This document shows positions 9,938 to 20,665 of a stretch of DNA of 64,000 nucleotides, in pieces. The stretch comes from Candidatus Woesearchaeota archaeon (GTDB taxonomy: Archaea; Nanobdellota; Nanobdellia; Woesearchaeales; GW2011-AR4). The position numbers and the translations under genes were made by a program. The notes beneath the pieces are model-generated. The model was not told the DNA's origin. It saw nothing but the letters and a program-made list of their open reading frames with translations, and ran no database searches. Location of the stretch: positions 62,001 to 126,000 of the forward strand of contig JACPMR010000010.1 in NCBI GenBank assembly GCA_016185945.1. The letters are read 5' to 3'. Within the stretch, counting starts at the first letter, position 1, and each line of letters begins with the position of its first letter.

Positions 9938-11476
9938 TCACTCGTACTCAATCGTTGCAGGAGGTTTCTGGCTTATATCATAAACAACTCTATTAACGCC
10001 CCTTACTTCATTTATTATCCTGTTTGAAATTATTTCAAGCAGTTCATTCGGCATTTTTGCCCAGTCAGCCGTCATTGCATCTATGCTCGTGACTGCTCGT
10101 AATGAAATTATGTATTCGTAAGTTCTTGCGTCCCCCATTACACCAACCGCTTTTATAGGAAGCAATGCGGCAAATGCCTGCCATGTCTTGCTGTAATAGC
10201 CGGATTTTTTAAGTTCATCAATAAATATGTAATCTGCCTCCCTCAAAATTCTTAATCTTTCTTCTGTAACTTCTCCTAAAATTCTTATTGCCAATCCTGG
10301 ACCTGGGAATGGGTGTCTGTTTAAGATTTCTTCAGGAATTTTGAGCTCTTTTCCAAGCTTTCTTACTTCATCCTTGTAGAATTCCTTCAATGGTTCAATC
10401 ACTTTCAGCACCATCTTTTCCGGCAAAGTCACATTATGATGGCTCTTTATCTTTGATGCATATTTTGTCGGCTGGGCGCTCTCAATCCTGTCAGGGTAAA
10501 TTGTGCCTTGTCCAAGAAATTTTATGTTTTTATGCTTTTTTCCAAGCTCCACAACTTTGCTTTCAAACACTTCAATGAAAGTATGCCCGATTATTTTTCT
10601 TTTTTCCTCTGGATCTGTAATGCCCCTTAATTTTTCCAAAAATATCTGAGATGCATCTATAAAATAAAAATGCTTGAACTTCAGCTTTTTCTCAAAGAAA
10701 TCTTTTACTTCTTCTGCCTCACCTTTTCTTATCAAGCCATGATCCACAAAAACGCAATAGAGCTTGCTGCCTAGTGCCTTATGCAATAAAGTGGCTGCTG
10801 TTGTGCTGTCCACTCCTCCTGATACACCCATTATTACTGAGTTTTTTCCAATTTCTTTTTTTATTTCTTTGATTAGCTGTTTTGCAACATTCTTAATATG
10901 CCAATTCTTCTTTGCCTTGCAAATGCCAAAAACAAAATTTTTCAGAATTTCATTTCCCTTTAAAGTATGCACAACTTCCGGATGGAATTGAACTCCATAC
11001 AATTTTTTTTCATTGTTTTCAAAGCCAGCAATTTTGCACGAGTCAGTCGAGGCAAGAATTTGGAAATCTTTTGGAAGCTCTGTAACTAAATCGCCATGGC
11101 TCATCCAAACTTGCTCTTTTTTAGACAACCCTTTCAATAATTTTCCATTTTTTTTGACATGCAATTCCTTTTTTCCAAATTCCTTTAGTTTTCCTCCAAG
11201 TACCGTGCCGCCAACAAATTTTCCGATTAATTGCAAGCCATAGCAAATGCCAAGAATTGGAATGCCCAAGCCAAGAATCTTCTTGTCCATTGTCGGGGCA
11301 TTATGCTCATAGACGCTTGCCGGACCGCCTGAAAGTATTATTCCGTCTGGCTTTAGCTTTCCGATTTCCCCCAAAGAAATGTCGCACGGCAGTATTTCTG
11401 AATAAACACCCAAATCACGCACTCTTCTTGCAATAAGATGACAGTATTGTCCTCCGAAGTTTAAGACTAAAATCAT
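9938..11476 (-). CDS. guaA: GMP synthase (glutamine-hydrolysing)
   Basis: GATase ILGICYGLQLIGKF, SGGVDSTTAA PP-loop, C-terminal QKPPATIEYE. Confidence 0.98.
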   Translation of the reverse strand: MILVLNFGGQYCHLIARRVRDLGVYSEILPCDISLGEIGKLKPDGIILSGGPASVYEHNAPTMDKKILGLGIPILGICYGLQLIGKFVGGTVLGGKLKEFGKKELHVKKNGKLLKGLSKKEQVWMSHGDLVTELPKDFQILASTDSCKIAGFENNEKKLYGVQFHPEVVHTLKGNEILKNFVFGICKAKKNWHIKNVAKQLIKEIKKEIGKNSVIMGVSGGVDSTTAATLLHKALGSKLYCVFVDHGLIRKGEAEEVKDFFEKKLKFKHFYFIDASQIFLEKLRGITDPEEKRKIIGHTFIEVFESKVVELGKKHKNIKFLGQGTIYPDRIESAQPTKYASKIKSHHNVTLPEKMVLKVIEPLKEFYKDEVRKLGKELKIPEEILNRHPFPGPGLAIRILGEVTEERLRILREADYIFIDELKKSGYYSKTWQAFAALLPIKAVGVMGDARTYEYIISLRAVTSIDAMTADWAKMPNELLEIISNRIINEVRGVNRVVYDISQKPPATIEYE

Positions 11477-11477
11477 T

Positions 11478-12611
11478 TTATGTACAAATCAAATCAAGTT
11501 TTCCCATTTCCAATGCTTTCTTTATCTCCAAACCGATTCTTTCTCCATAGCTGATTGAATAACCATAAAGATAGCCGCTATATGGTGTAAACAAAGTTCC
11601 TGGGCTTCCGGGAATGCGCATACTTACGTCAAAAATCACAATGTCTTCCTTGCCTTCTTCTGCAACGACAGCCCCCTGCAATGCAAATGGCCCGATTATT
11701 CCGGGTGGGTGAAATTTCTTTGTTGCTGCAACAAATCTTTCTCCAATTTCAAATGCTTTTTCAAGCAGAGACTCTTTGATTGTTACAGCATAATGTCCTG
11801 TCTCAATTAATTTTGGTTTTATGTGCCTTAAAACTTCTATTTGCTCTGTTGCAGGCAATCTCAAAATTCCATCCAGATTTGTCTGCCTTCTTGCGTCTGT
11901 GCCCATCAGCTCTAATTCGTTATTTAATGGACTGTAGAAAAAGTTGAAGTTGACATGAGCGCCAATAACATACTCTTCAATAACTGCTTTTTTCAAATCT
12001 TTTTTTGTTATTATTTTTTTGTTCAATAACTCTGTTGATTTTTCTTTATAATCTTTGTAAATTGAGCAAAAGAAAAATGCTCTTTCATAACTTCTTTTTG
12101 CCTCTGCAACTTTGACAATAACTAATCTGTCAATTTTCTTTGCGTCCTTGAAGATTTTTGGAGTTCTTATGCCTGCTTTTTCAAGCAAAAAGTATTGGTT
12201 TTTTGGAATGTCTCTTTCCTCAAGCTTAATCATGTCCCTTGTGCCGTAAATTGGCACCACAAATTTGTTTTCAATATCCTTGAAGTTGCAGTAAACCCAG
12301 AAATACCGGTTATGCACGAAGATTGTGTTTTTTTTTCTCAGCTCTTCCTGCACTTCTTTTTTTGTTATGTCGGAGAATTTATTAACAACTATTACATCAT
12401 CAACAAAGCCGATGCCTTCCCTTCTCTTGTAATATTTGGTGTATGTTTTTTCCCTTCCTTTCTGCGCAACAACAACTGTCTTGAAGCCGTGAGAATGAGC
12501 GCCCCTGCACACGTCCAGAGCAGAATGCCCGCCAAGCACTCCAATGGTTATGTGATTCTTGTCATAAGTTTCCAATATTTTTGAGATTTGTTTTTGTGTT
12601 ATCATTTTCAA
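11478..12611 (-). CDS. purP: PurP family (5-formaminoimidazole-4-carboxamide ribonucleotide synthetase), paralog 1
   Basis: GVLGGHSALDVCRGAHSHGFKTVVVAQKGREKTY; PurP/ATP-grasp signatures. Confidence 0.9.
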   Translation of the reverse strand: MKMITQKQISKILETYDKNHITIGVLGGHSALDVCRGAHSHGFKTVVVAQKGREKTYTKYYKRREGIGFVDDVIVVNKFSDITKKEVQEELRKKNTIFVHNRYFWVYCNFKDIENKFVVPIYGTRDMIKLEERDIPKNQYFLLEKAGIRTPKIFKDAKKIDRLVIVKVAEAKRSYERAFFFCSIYKDYKEKSTELLNKKIITKKDLKKAVIEEYVIGAHVNFNFFYSPLNNELELMGTDARRQTNLDGILRLPATEQIEVLRHIKPKLIETGHYAVTIKESLLEKAFEIGERFVAATKKFHPPGIIGPFALQGAVVAEEGKEDIVIFDVSMRIPGSPGTLFTPYSGYLYGYSISYGERIGLEIKKALEMGKLDLICT

Positions 12612-12684
12612 AATAATTTAAATTTAGTTTTTTAATGTCTTAATTTCAATTTGCCTGCTCAAATTTATATTGACAATTTTATCA

Positions 12685-12898
12685 TTTCAAACCGTCGCTG
12701 TTGCGTGCGAGAACGCTCGCACGCTCGCGTTCATGTCGGCGACATTAGTTACTGCACGTCGGCATTCTACTGTGAAGGCAGCATTCTTTTGTGCTCCTCC
12801 TCCGCGCCAATTTATTCAACAATTTCAGGCAGACATTCCTGAGCTGGGCTCCCACACCACCTTAGCAGATGCTGGGAAGCGACGTTTTTGTTTGAAAC
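12685..12898 (+). repeat. Family A repeat, copy A2, with an inserted GTGCGAG hairpin
   Basis: Core CGGCATTCTAC..GGCAGCATTC..TTTGTGCTCCTCCTCCGCGCC..CATTCCTGAGCTGGGCTCCCA..GATGCTGGGAAGCGACG conserved with the other copies. Confidence 0.9.
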
Positions 12899-12930
12899 TA
12901 TTTTCTGTCATTGATTTTTTATGACTTATG

Positions 12931-13033
12931 CGCCACCGCCGGGACTTTCATCCAAGTTCAGAATTTGAACCCGGAAGTCTGGGAAGACATCTGCTCTTGA
13001 GGCAGACGCTCTGCCGGATTGAGCGACGGTGGC
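12931..13033 (-). tRNA. tRNA-Leu(CAA) with a 19-nt T-loop intron (intron at 12945..12963)
   Basis: GCCACCG/CGGTGGC acceptor; D-arm GCTC-AATCCGGCA-GAGC; anticodon arm TCTGC-CTCAAGA-GCAGA; long variable arm GTCT-TCCC-AGAC; T-stem CCGGG/CCCGG with 26-nt loop that reduces to TTCAAAT after BHB excision. Confidence 0.9.
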
Positions 13034-13174
13034 TCTGCACACCTCTTTTTTAAAATCGAAACATTTATATATCATAAAACTAATTGACATCTCGTCTGGG
13101 AAGACGGTCTCTACTGGATTGAGGGACTTTATTTCTTTTCTTTTCTTTTAATTGTCATTTTATTTTTCTCATTT

Positions 13175-14188
13175 TTATCCCAACACTTTCTTCATCTGAT
13201 TCGTCTTAATCGCATTCTTTATTTCAATAGCAATCCTTCTGCCTGTTGACATAGGAATATTGTATTTCAGCCATGTATAAGGAGAGCCTTCAATGAAGGG
13301 ATTGGTGCCTGCAACTATCCTTGCTGATATCTCAAAAACATAAATGTCTTCTTCTGGAGTCAATATGGTTTCAAGGCAGAATGGGCCGAACAAGCCAGGC
13401 GGGGCAAGCTTCTTTGACGCCTCAACAACTGACTTGCCCATCTCTATCAATCTGGGCAAAAAGGATTCCCTGACGACAACCGGAATATTGCCGACTATTA
13501 CATAGCTTGGGTCGATTGTCGGCAATAAAATCTGGTCTCTTGCGGTTATTCTTCCAAGGGAATCAACATTGCTCTCGTACCTTATGTCACATCCCATGAT
13601 TTCGAGCTCATTGGTCAAGGATGAATAGAAGTAATGAATGAACAATGGCACTCCGATTATGTATTCCTGAATTACGTACTTTCTTAACCTGTAGGGCTTT
13701 ATCTTTTTGTTGAAGTCCTTTTCATCCTTCGCCAAGAAATAGCCCCTGCCCCCTTCTGCCCCCATAAACTTGACAATCACCAGCCTATCAATGTCTTTTG
13801 GGCTTCTGAAAAGCAAAGGAACCTTCAAGCCGGCATTTTTCAGCCACTGCCTTTCCAAGTACCTGTCTGACTCCCATTTCAGGACTTTCTTGTTGCCATA
13901 ATAAAGAACTTTAAGCTTTTCAACTTCCTCATAACCCATGTAAGTGACAAAAGAGCCGTGAGGAATTATAATAGCATTCTTCTTGATAAGCTTGTCCTGT
14001 ATCTTTGGAAAATCCTTGTAAGAATTGATTGAGATTATTTCATCTGCAACGTTGAACATCTTGTACGGAGATTCAGCGCCCTTTTTGCAGACAGCGATTG
14101 TCTTGAACCCTTCATCATGCGCTCCTTTGAATATTTGCAATGCAGAATGAGAGCCAATTGTTGCAATCTTGTATTTTGGTTGCGCCAT
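13175..14188 (-). CDS. purP: PurP family protein, paralog 2
   Basis: KIATIGSHSALQIFKGAHDEGFKTIAVCKKGAESPY...; ATP-grasp and PurP C-terminal motifs. Confidence 0.9.
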   Translation of the reverse strand: MAQPKYKIATIGSHSALQIFKGAHDEGFKTIAVCKKGAESPYKMFNVADEIISINSYKDFPKIQDKLIKKNAIIIPHGSFVTYMGYEEVEKLKVLYYGNKKVLKWESDRYLERQWLKNAGLKVPLLFRSPKDIDRLVIVKFMGAEGGRGYFLAKDEKDFNKKIKPYRLRKYVIQEYIIGVPLFIHYFYSSLTNELEIMGCDIRYESNVDSLGRITARDQILLPTIDPSYVIVGNIPVVVRESFLPRLIEMGKSVVEASKKLAPPGLFGPFCLETILTPEEDIYVFEISARIVAGTNPFIEGSPYTWLKYNIPMSTGRRIAIEIKNAIKTNQMKKVLG

Positions 14189-14268
14189 ATCAGAGGGTAG
14201 TGTTTGTTGTATATAAATTTTACTACCAAGATAGTAAACAATAGAGTTGTTTTCGATATAGAAAATAA

Positions 14269-15866
<1,598 letters not shown>

Positions 15867-15874
15867 TTTTATAA

Positions 15875-16237
15875 TTACTTTGATATAAATAAAACACCTT
15901 CTTTATTTTTAAACTCTTTATCGCCAGTCACAAATTTCAGATTATTTTCTAAAGCGTAAATATAACCAATACAGTCAAATATGGATAAATCGTCTTTTTT
16001 ATTGTCTATTCTGTACTTTAAAGCCTTGATTAAAATTTCTCTGCTGACTGGCTTGCAAAAAGATGCTAATCTGCTGTGCCAGTAAATTGCTTTATCTTCT
16101 TTACCTTCTCTATACAAAATAGAGTAATATTCTGCCATTGTTAAATCCGTTATAATGAATTCCTTATTTAGAAATTCCGCAAATTTTGGATTTCCATTTC
16201 CTATTTCAGCAAGTGCATATGTGTCTAAACAGAACAT
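15875..16237 (-). CDS. vapC: PIN-domain protein (VapC-like toxin)
   Basis: MFCLDTYALAEI ... DLSIFDCIGYIYALENNLKFVTGDKEF PIN acidic residues. Confidence 0.85.
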   Translation of the reverse strand: MFCLDTYALAEIGNGNPKFAEFLNKEFIITDLTMAEYYSILYREGKEDKAIYWHSRLASFCKPVSREILIKALKYRIDNKKDDLSIFDCIGYIYALENNLKFVTGDKEFKNKEGVLFISK

Positions 16238-16238
16238 C

Positions 16239-16457
16239 TTAAATGTATTTACTCTCTTTTCCTCTAATTTCCTTTAATATCTGTTCAGTGGGCTTGCTTA
16301 ATTTTACAGAGCCAAACAATTCTTTTAATGGATTGTCTTTTGGTTTAACATCTATAAATACGTCTTGGTCTTCCCTTAATTTTAGCTCTTTTACAACTTG
16401 CTTTGGTATAATAACCCCCAAAGAACTTCCCCATTTTCTTGTTTTGGATATTATCAT
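16239..16457 (-). CDS. vapB: AbrB-type antitoxin (VapB-like)
   Basis: MIISKTRKWGSSLGVIIPKQVVKELKLREDQDVFIDV; abuts the PIN gene. Confidence 0.85.
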   Translation of the reverse strand: MIISKTRKWGSSLGVIIPKQVVKELKLREDQDVFIDVKPKDNPLKELFGSVKLSKPTEQILKEIRGKESKYI

Positions 16458-16547
16458 TTTTATTTAATTAGATTTAATATATAATAGTTAGATATCAAAT
16501 ATAACTAATATATAAAGGTTTTGGTTTTTGAATTGAATATAAAGTAT

Positions 16548-17730
16548 GCGATCGCTGTTATACGCAATCGAGAAAAAACTCTAAATTATAGAAAGGGGTT
16601 TGGGTTAGGCTATTGGTGGAGTTGCTGCGTCATAACTAATTTTGGCTGCCTTAAAATTTTAGTTTAAGCATTAAATCTGGCAATGGCTGGATTTTATTCT
16701 ATACTACTGATACTATGACAATAAGTTTCCTGACGTATTGGAAGATTTCTCCATTTATTTTCTTTTAGATCATTTGCAATCAAAGCAAGCAAATCGGTGC
16801 GGTCTTGAATTTGGGAACAATAAATTTTTCTTTCATGGAAATCAACTGGTTTCGTTAATCGTTTTATTTGTCCATATGGCGACTCGTTCTCTGTTTTAAA
16901 GGGGATGCGTTCTCTATAAACAATTTGCAATATCTCTCCTAGAGGTTCTTCCCACCTCAATGTTACGTTTACATTTTCATTCTCACAACTTATTATGTAA
17001 TTAACATATGTCCAGTGCCAGTTCCAAAATCCATGAACTTGTGGCTTAAGACCATTTGTAAAAAGGGAATTTGCTACATCTGTTAGTACATTCATAAATT
17101 TTTCATTTTTATAAAGGGCTTCTGCTTGTATATCTGTTGTTTCATCATAAATGGATAACATCAAAATATATAGATCCTTAGGTTCAACTTTTCCTGCAAC
17201 TAAATGCTCTAATGCTGGATGAAGCCAAGAAGGAAAATTCAGTAGGTCCTTCTCATCAAATCCTTTGTGCCTGCCAGGGTCTTTTCCTTTTAAGTAGGCA
17301 AAATAATTATTTGCCCAGAATTTTTCATCATCTGAAAATTCCAACATATATTTAAAAAGAGTATTTTCGTCAACCACAAAAACATCTCTAGGATGTAAAT
17401 GTTCTAATCCTTTGATTCTTGCTTGTCTAACATAGCGCGTTTGGTTTGGAAAGGGTTCATCTTTTTCAGGATCTAAAGTAAATCCAGTATTTTCCAGTAA
17501 ATTTACAATTTCAGCAATTCCCATTCTATCATTTGATTATATTTCTATTATTTAAATCTTTCTCTTTATTAGTACTTATAAGTGGTGAATTTATTTAGTC
17601 CCAACCCTTGATTTATTATATTAATGATGCTTCGCACTTGATACGAGTTTTTTCTTGACTCTTCGGTTTTCGGCTTCGCCGATCGTTGCACTAAACCTCG
17701 TTCCTATCGGAAGCGTATAACAGCGATCGC
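16548..17730. repeat. Region bounded by an exact 18-bp inverted repeat GCGATCGCTGTTATACGC, with one cargo ORF
   Basis: 16548-16565 GCGATCGCTGTTATACGC; 17713-17730 GCGTATAACAGCGATCGC; AGAAAAAACTC also shared further inside both ends. Confidence 0.7.
16694..17524 (-). CDS. Hypothetical protein, 276 aa, inside the inverted-repeat-bounded region
   Basis: Long ORF; no family recognised. Confidence 0.65.
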   Translation of the reverse strand: MGIAEIVNLLENTGFTLDPEKDEPFPNQTRYVRQARIKGLEHLHPRDVFVVDENTLFKYMLEFSDDEKFWANNYFAYLKGKDPGRHKGFDEKDLLNFPSWLHPALEHLVAGKVEPKDLYILMLSIYDETTDIQAEALYKNEKFMNVLTDVANSLFTNGLKPQVHGFWNWHWTYVNYIISCENENVNVTLRWEEPLGEILQIVYRERIPFKTENESPYGQIKRLTKPVDFHERKIYCSQIQDRTDLLALIANDLKENKWRNLPIRQETYCHSISSIE

Positions 17731-17772
17731 CTATGTTAGAAATCTTAAACCAAAATCTTATATACAAATTTT

Positions 17773-18852
17773 CTAAATCTTCTCCACACTTAACTTGCCC
17801 TTCTCTACTTTTAATACGACCTCATCCTTTTCTCCAAATTGCGCAATGCCTGTGACAATTTTTGGCAGCAGAATCCTGTCTCCTCTAAAATCAAGGTTTG
17901 TTATTATTTGCTGTGCTATTTCTCCGCTTAATCCCAAGTCCTCGAAAATTCTCAAGGTTGCTTCGTCCCTGTCCCTTGCAGAAAATATCTCTGATTTTTC
18001 AAAAAGGTATTTTGCAATCTTGTCAGCAACATTTATGCTAGTTGCTTTTGTAATACCTTGCAGTCCAGGTGATAAATTTGCTTCGATAACCAATGGTCCT
18101 TTTGGGCTTTCAAGCATGTCAACTGCGCAAATCTCTGCTCCGATTGAGTTTGCAGTGTCAATTGCAATTCTTTTTGTGTTTTGGTCAAGAACAACTGGTT
18201 CTCCTGTTCCGCCTGCATGGATATTTGCTCTTACCTCACCTCTGATAGCTTTTCTTTTCATTGAGGCAACAACTTTATCGCCTACAACAAAAGCCCTTAC
18301 ATCAACTCCTCCTGTTTCTATGTATTCCTGAATCAAAAATGGTTGTTTTAACGCAATCAAAGCATCAAGCATTGAAGAGGCCGCTGCAAAGCTCTCTGCA
18401 AACATTACCCCTTTTCCTTGTGTCCCATGAGGAAATTTCAGCACAATCGGGTAATTAACCTCATTCAGAATCTTCTTTGCAGCCCTTGTTGAAGATGCAA
18501 GATAGGTTGTTGGCATTGGAATGCTGAAGTGCTGCAATGCAAGATGCGTCAATAATTTGTCATGCCCTAAAGTAAAAGTTTCCGGCTTTATCGGCATGTA
18601 GGATGAGCGATACAAAGTTCTTGTAACAGACCTTAACAAGGGAGCGTATCTGAATGAGCCTCTTGCATAAATGCAACTGTACTGCGGCAAGGGCTTGCCC
18701 TCATACATCACCTCTAATTTTCCAACTCCCAAGCTAACCTCTACATCCCTTATATCTATATTATCAACAGAATCAAAGTAATTCTTCATTGCTTCGATTA
18801 TCATCAAAGAGCTTTTGCTTCCAAGCGACATTACAGCTGATTTCATTTTCAA
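17773..18852 (-). CDS. rimK: RimK-family ATP-grasp ligase
   Basis: PIVLKFPHGTQGKGVMFAES, FLIQEYIETGGVDVRAFVVGDKVVASMKRKA, ICAVDMLESPKGPLVIEANLSPGLQGI. Confidence 0.93.
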   Translation of the reverse strand: MKMKSAVMSLGSKSSLMIIEAMKNYFDSVDNIDIRDVEVSLGVGKLEVMYEGKPLPQYSCIYARGSFRYAPLLRSVTRTLYRSSYMPIKPETFTLGHDKLLTHLALQHFSIPMPTTYLASSTRAAKKILNEVNYPIVLKFPHGTQGKGVMFAESFAAASSMLDALIALKQPFLIQEYIETGGVDVRAFVVGDKVVASMKRKAIRGEVRANIHAGGTGEPVVLDQNTKRIAIDTANSIGAEICAVDMLESPKGPLVIEANLSPGLQGITKATSINVADKIAKYLFEKSEIFSARDRDEATLRIFEDLGLSGEIAQQIITNLDFRGDRILLPKIVTGIAQFGEKDEVVLKVEKGKLSVEKI

Positions 18853-18874
18853 TAAAAGTTATAATAATTTTATT

Positions 18875-19047
18875 TTTCAATCCGTCGCCTTCGGCGACAT
18901 TAGTTACGCGCCTCGGCATTTTGCAGTTGAGGCAGCATTACTTTGTGCTCCTCCTCGGCGCAAATTTATTGGGACTGCCAGCAATACGTTCCTGAGCTGG
19001 GTTCCCATTCCACCTTTATAGATGTTGGGAAGCGACGTTGTTTGAAA
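18875..19047 (+). repeat. Family A repeat, copy A3
   Basis: TTTCAATCCGTCGCCTTCGGCGACATTAGTTACGCGCCTCGG...CCTCCTCGGCGC...CTGAGCTGGGTTCCCA...GTTGGGAAGCGACGTTGTTTGAAA. Confidence 0.9.
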
Positions 19048-19114
19048 AATATTTTAATTATTTATTGTATATTTAATCTTCATTTTTTAATCATTCGAAT
19101 TGTTTTATTGATTT

Positions 19115-19471
19115 TTATTTTGTTGGGTCAATCAAAAATCCATCTTTCAATATGTTTTGCCCGATTAAAATCCTGAATTTCATATGGGCTCTGTCTGCCA
19201 ATGTAAATTCTGATTTTATCTTCTTTCCTGCCAATTCAATTTCTGCTTCTATTATTGGGCGGAGCTTTGAGCCATGCGCTGATTTAATGAGTTTTGATTT
19301 AATAACAGGGCCTAATCTTAGCTCTGCTGCAAGATTTGTGTCAATCGAGCTTTTTGTTGCGCCTGTGTCTATCTTTGCAATTACACTTTTTCTGCCGCCT
19401 TTGTACTTTATGCTGACTTTTTCAGCCAACCCAATGACTACTTTGCCATTCAGAACCTTGTATCCACCCAT
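19115..19471 (-). CDS. Retropepsin-like aspartic protease of the RimK-associated (RimB/DUF785) type
   Basis: VIAKIDTGATKSSIDTNLA and ILIGQNILKDGFLIDP; adjacent to rimK. Confidence 0.88.
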   Translation of the reverse strand: MGGYKVLNGKVVIGLAEKVSIKYKGGRKSVIAKIDTGATKSSIDTNLAAELRLGPVIKSKLIKSAHGSKLRPIIEAEIELAGKKIKSEFTLADRAHMKFRILIGQNILKDGFLIDPTK

Positions 19472-19503
19472 AGCAGGACAAAAACAAAGATGGTTTATTA
19501 AGT

Positions 19504-19896
19504 TTATTGTTTTTGCAGAATAAGTTCAGCTTCCTTCACACCTTCAGTTTTCCTAATCCTCTCCAGCAATTTCTTAATTCTGTCAATTCTCCCCTTTACT
19601 ACAATCAACTCCAAGCATGTGTGGTGGTCGGGGTAAGTGTGCATCGAAGAAAGAATCTGGCAATGATAATCATGCTGCAATGTAGATACATTCTTACTGT
19701 AATGACCAATTCTGTGGTCGTAAAGAACCTGTATGGTACCAATAATCTGTTCTTGATGCCTGTGCGTCAATCTGTCTCTTATGATGTCATTTATTGCCTC
19801 TGACCTGTTTGTGTAGCCGTGCTTTTTTATGAAATTGTCAAACAGCTTGAGCAGTTTCGGCTCAAATGATATTCCTGTCCTTACAACCTTGTCCAT
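19504..19896 (-). CDS. nikR: Nickel-responsive regulator
   Basis: RTGISFEPKLLKLFDNFIKKHGYTNRSEAINDIIRD RHH; HQEQIIGTIQVLYDHRIG..HDYHCQILSSMHTYPDHHTCLELIVVKG Ni-site pattern. Confidence 0.95.
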   Translation of the reverse strand: MDKVVRTGISFEPKLLKLFDNFIKKHGYTNRSEAINDIIRDRLTHRHQEQIIGTIQVLYDHRIGHYSKNVSTLQHDYHCQILSSMHTYPDHHTCLELIVVKGRIDRIKKLLERIRKTEGVKEAELILQKQ

Positions 19897-19989
19897 AATT
19901 TATTATTTTATTCCAATCTTTAAAAAACTTTCGTAACACGCTTATAAAAAGCGTAATATTTAAATACAAAGCAAAATATCTTTTTTGCA

Positions 19990-20661
19990 ATGATTATATT
20001 ACCACTAAGTTTGCTTGGACTCGGTTTTTTGCTTGGGGTAAAGCATGCATTTGATGCAGACCATATTGCAGCAGTTTCAAATATCTTAATTAAGCAGCAT
20101 TCAATAAAAAAATCGTCATTGCTTGGGATGTTCTGGGGATTTGGGCATACAATGTCGTTATTTGTTGTTGGCTTGATAGTCTTGTTGTTAAAAATAACAA
20201 TTCCTGAAAAAGTAGCTTTGTCTATGGAGTTAGTTGTAGGATTGATGCTGGTTTTGTTGGGAGTTAATACTTTAATTACTATAAACAAAGACGGGATACA
20301 TATTCACAAGCACAAACATGGAAAAAAAGAACATGTACATATTCATTCGCACAAAACTAGCGAATATCATAATCATAAACACATTCCATTTTATAAATCT
20401 TTAATAGTGGGCATAATTCATGGATTAGCAGGAAGCGCTGCACTAACTTTATTGGTTTTAACCACAATAAACTCAATTTTCATTGGCTTATTTTATATCT
20501 TAATTTTTGGGATTGGCTCAATGATTGGGATGTCTGTAATAAGTGCAATAATTTTATTGCCGCTAAAGTTAATCCCAAATAATTTTCAAAAAATACACAG
20601 AATTTTAAGTGCAAGTGCTGGATTAATTAGCATTTTAGTTGGATTAAATATAGTGTTTTGA
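19990..20661 (+). CDS. Nickel/cobalt transporter, NicO/HoxN-like, His-rich loop
   Basis: GLGFLLGVKHAFDADHIAAVSN signature; His-rich HIHKHKHGKKEHVHIHSHKTSEYHNHKH. Confidence 0.92.
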   Translation: MIILPLSLLGLGFLLGVKHAFDADHIAAVSNILIKQHSIKKSSLLGMFWGFGHTMSLFVVGLIVLLLKITIPEKVALSMELVVGLMLVLLGVNTLITINKDGIHIHKHKHGKKEHVHIHSHKTSEYHNHKHIPFYKSLIVGIIHGLAGSAALTLLVLTTINSIFIGLFYILIFGIGSMIGMSVISAIILLPLKLIPNNFQKIHRILSASAGLISILVGLNIVF

Positions 20662-20665
20662 TGAT

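Noticed and set aside
12651-12924. ORFs 12651..12842 and 12670..12924 (and similar ORFs at 18789, 18815, 18943, 34150, 48604)
   Set aside because: They are translations through family A repeats; similarity between them (e.g. LCSSSAPIY, RTFLSWVPI) reflects the DNA repeat, not protein coding
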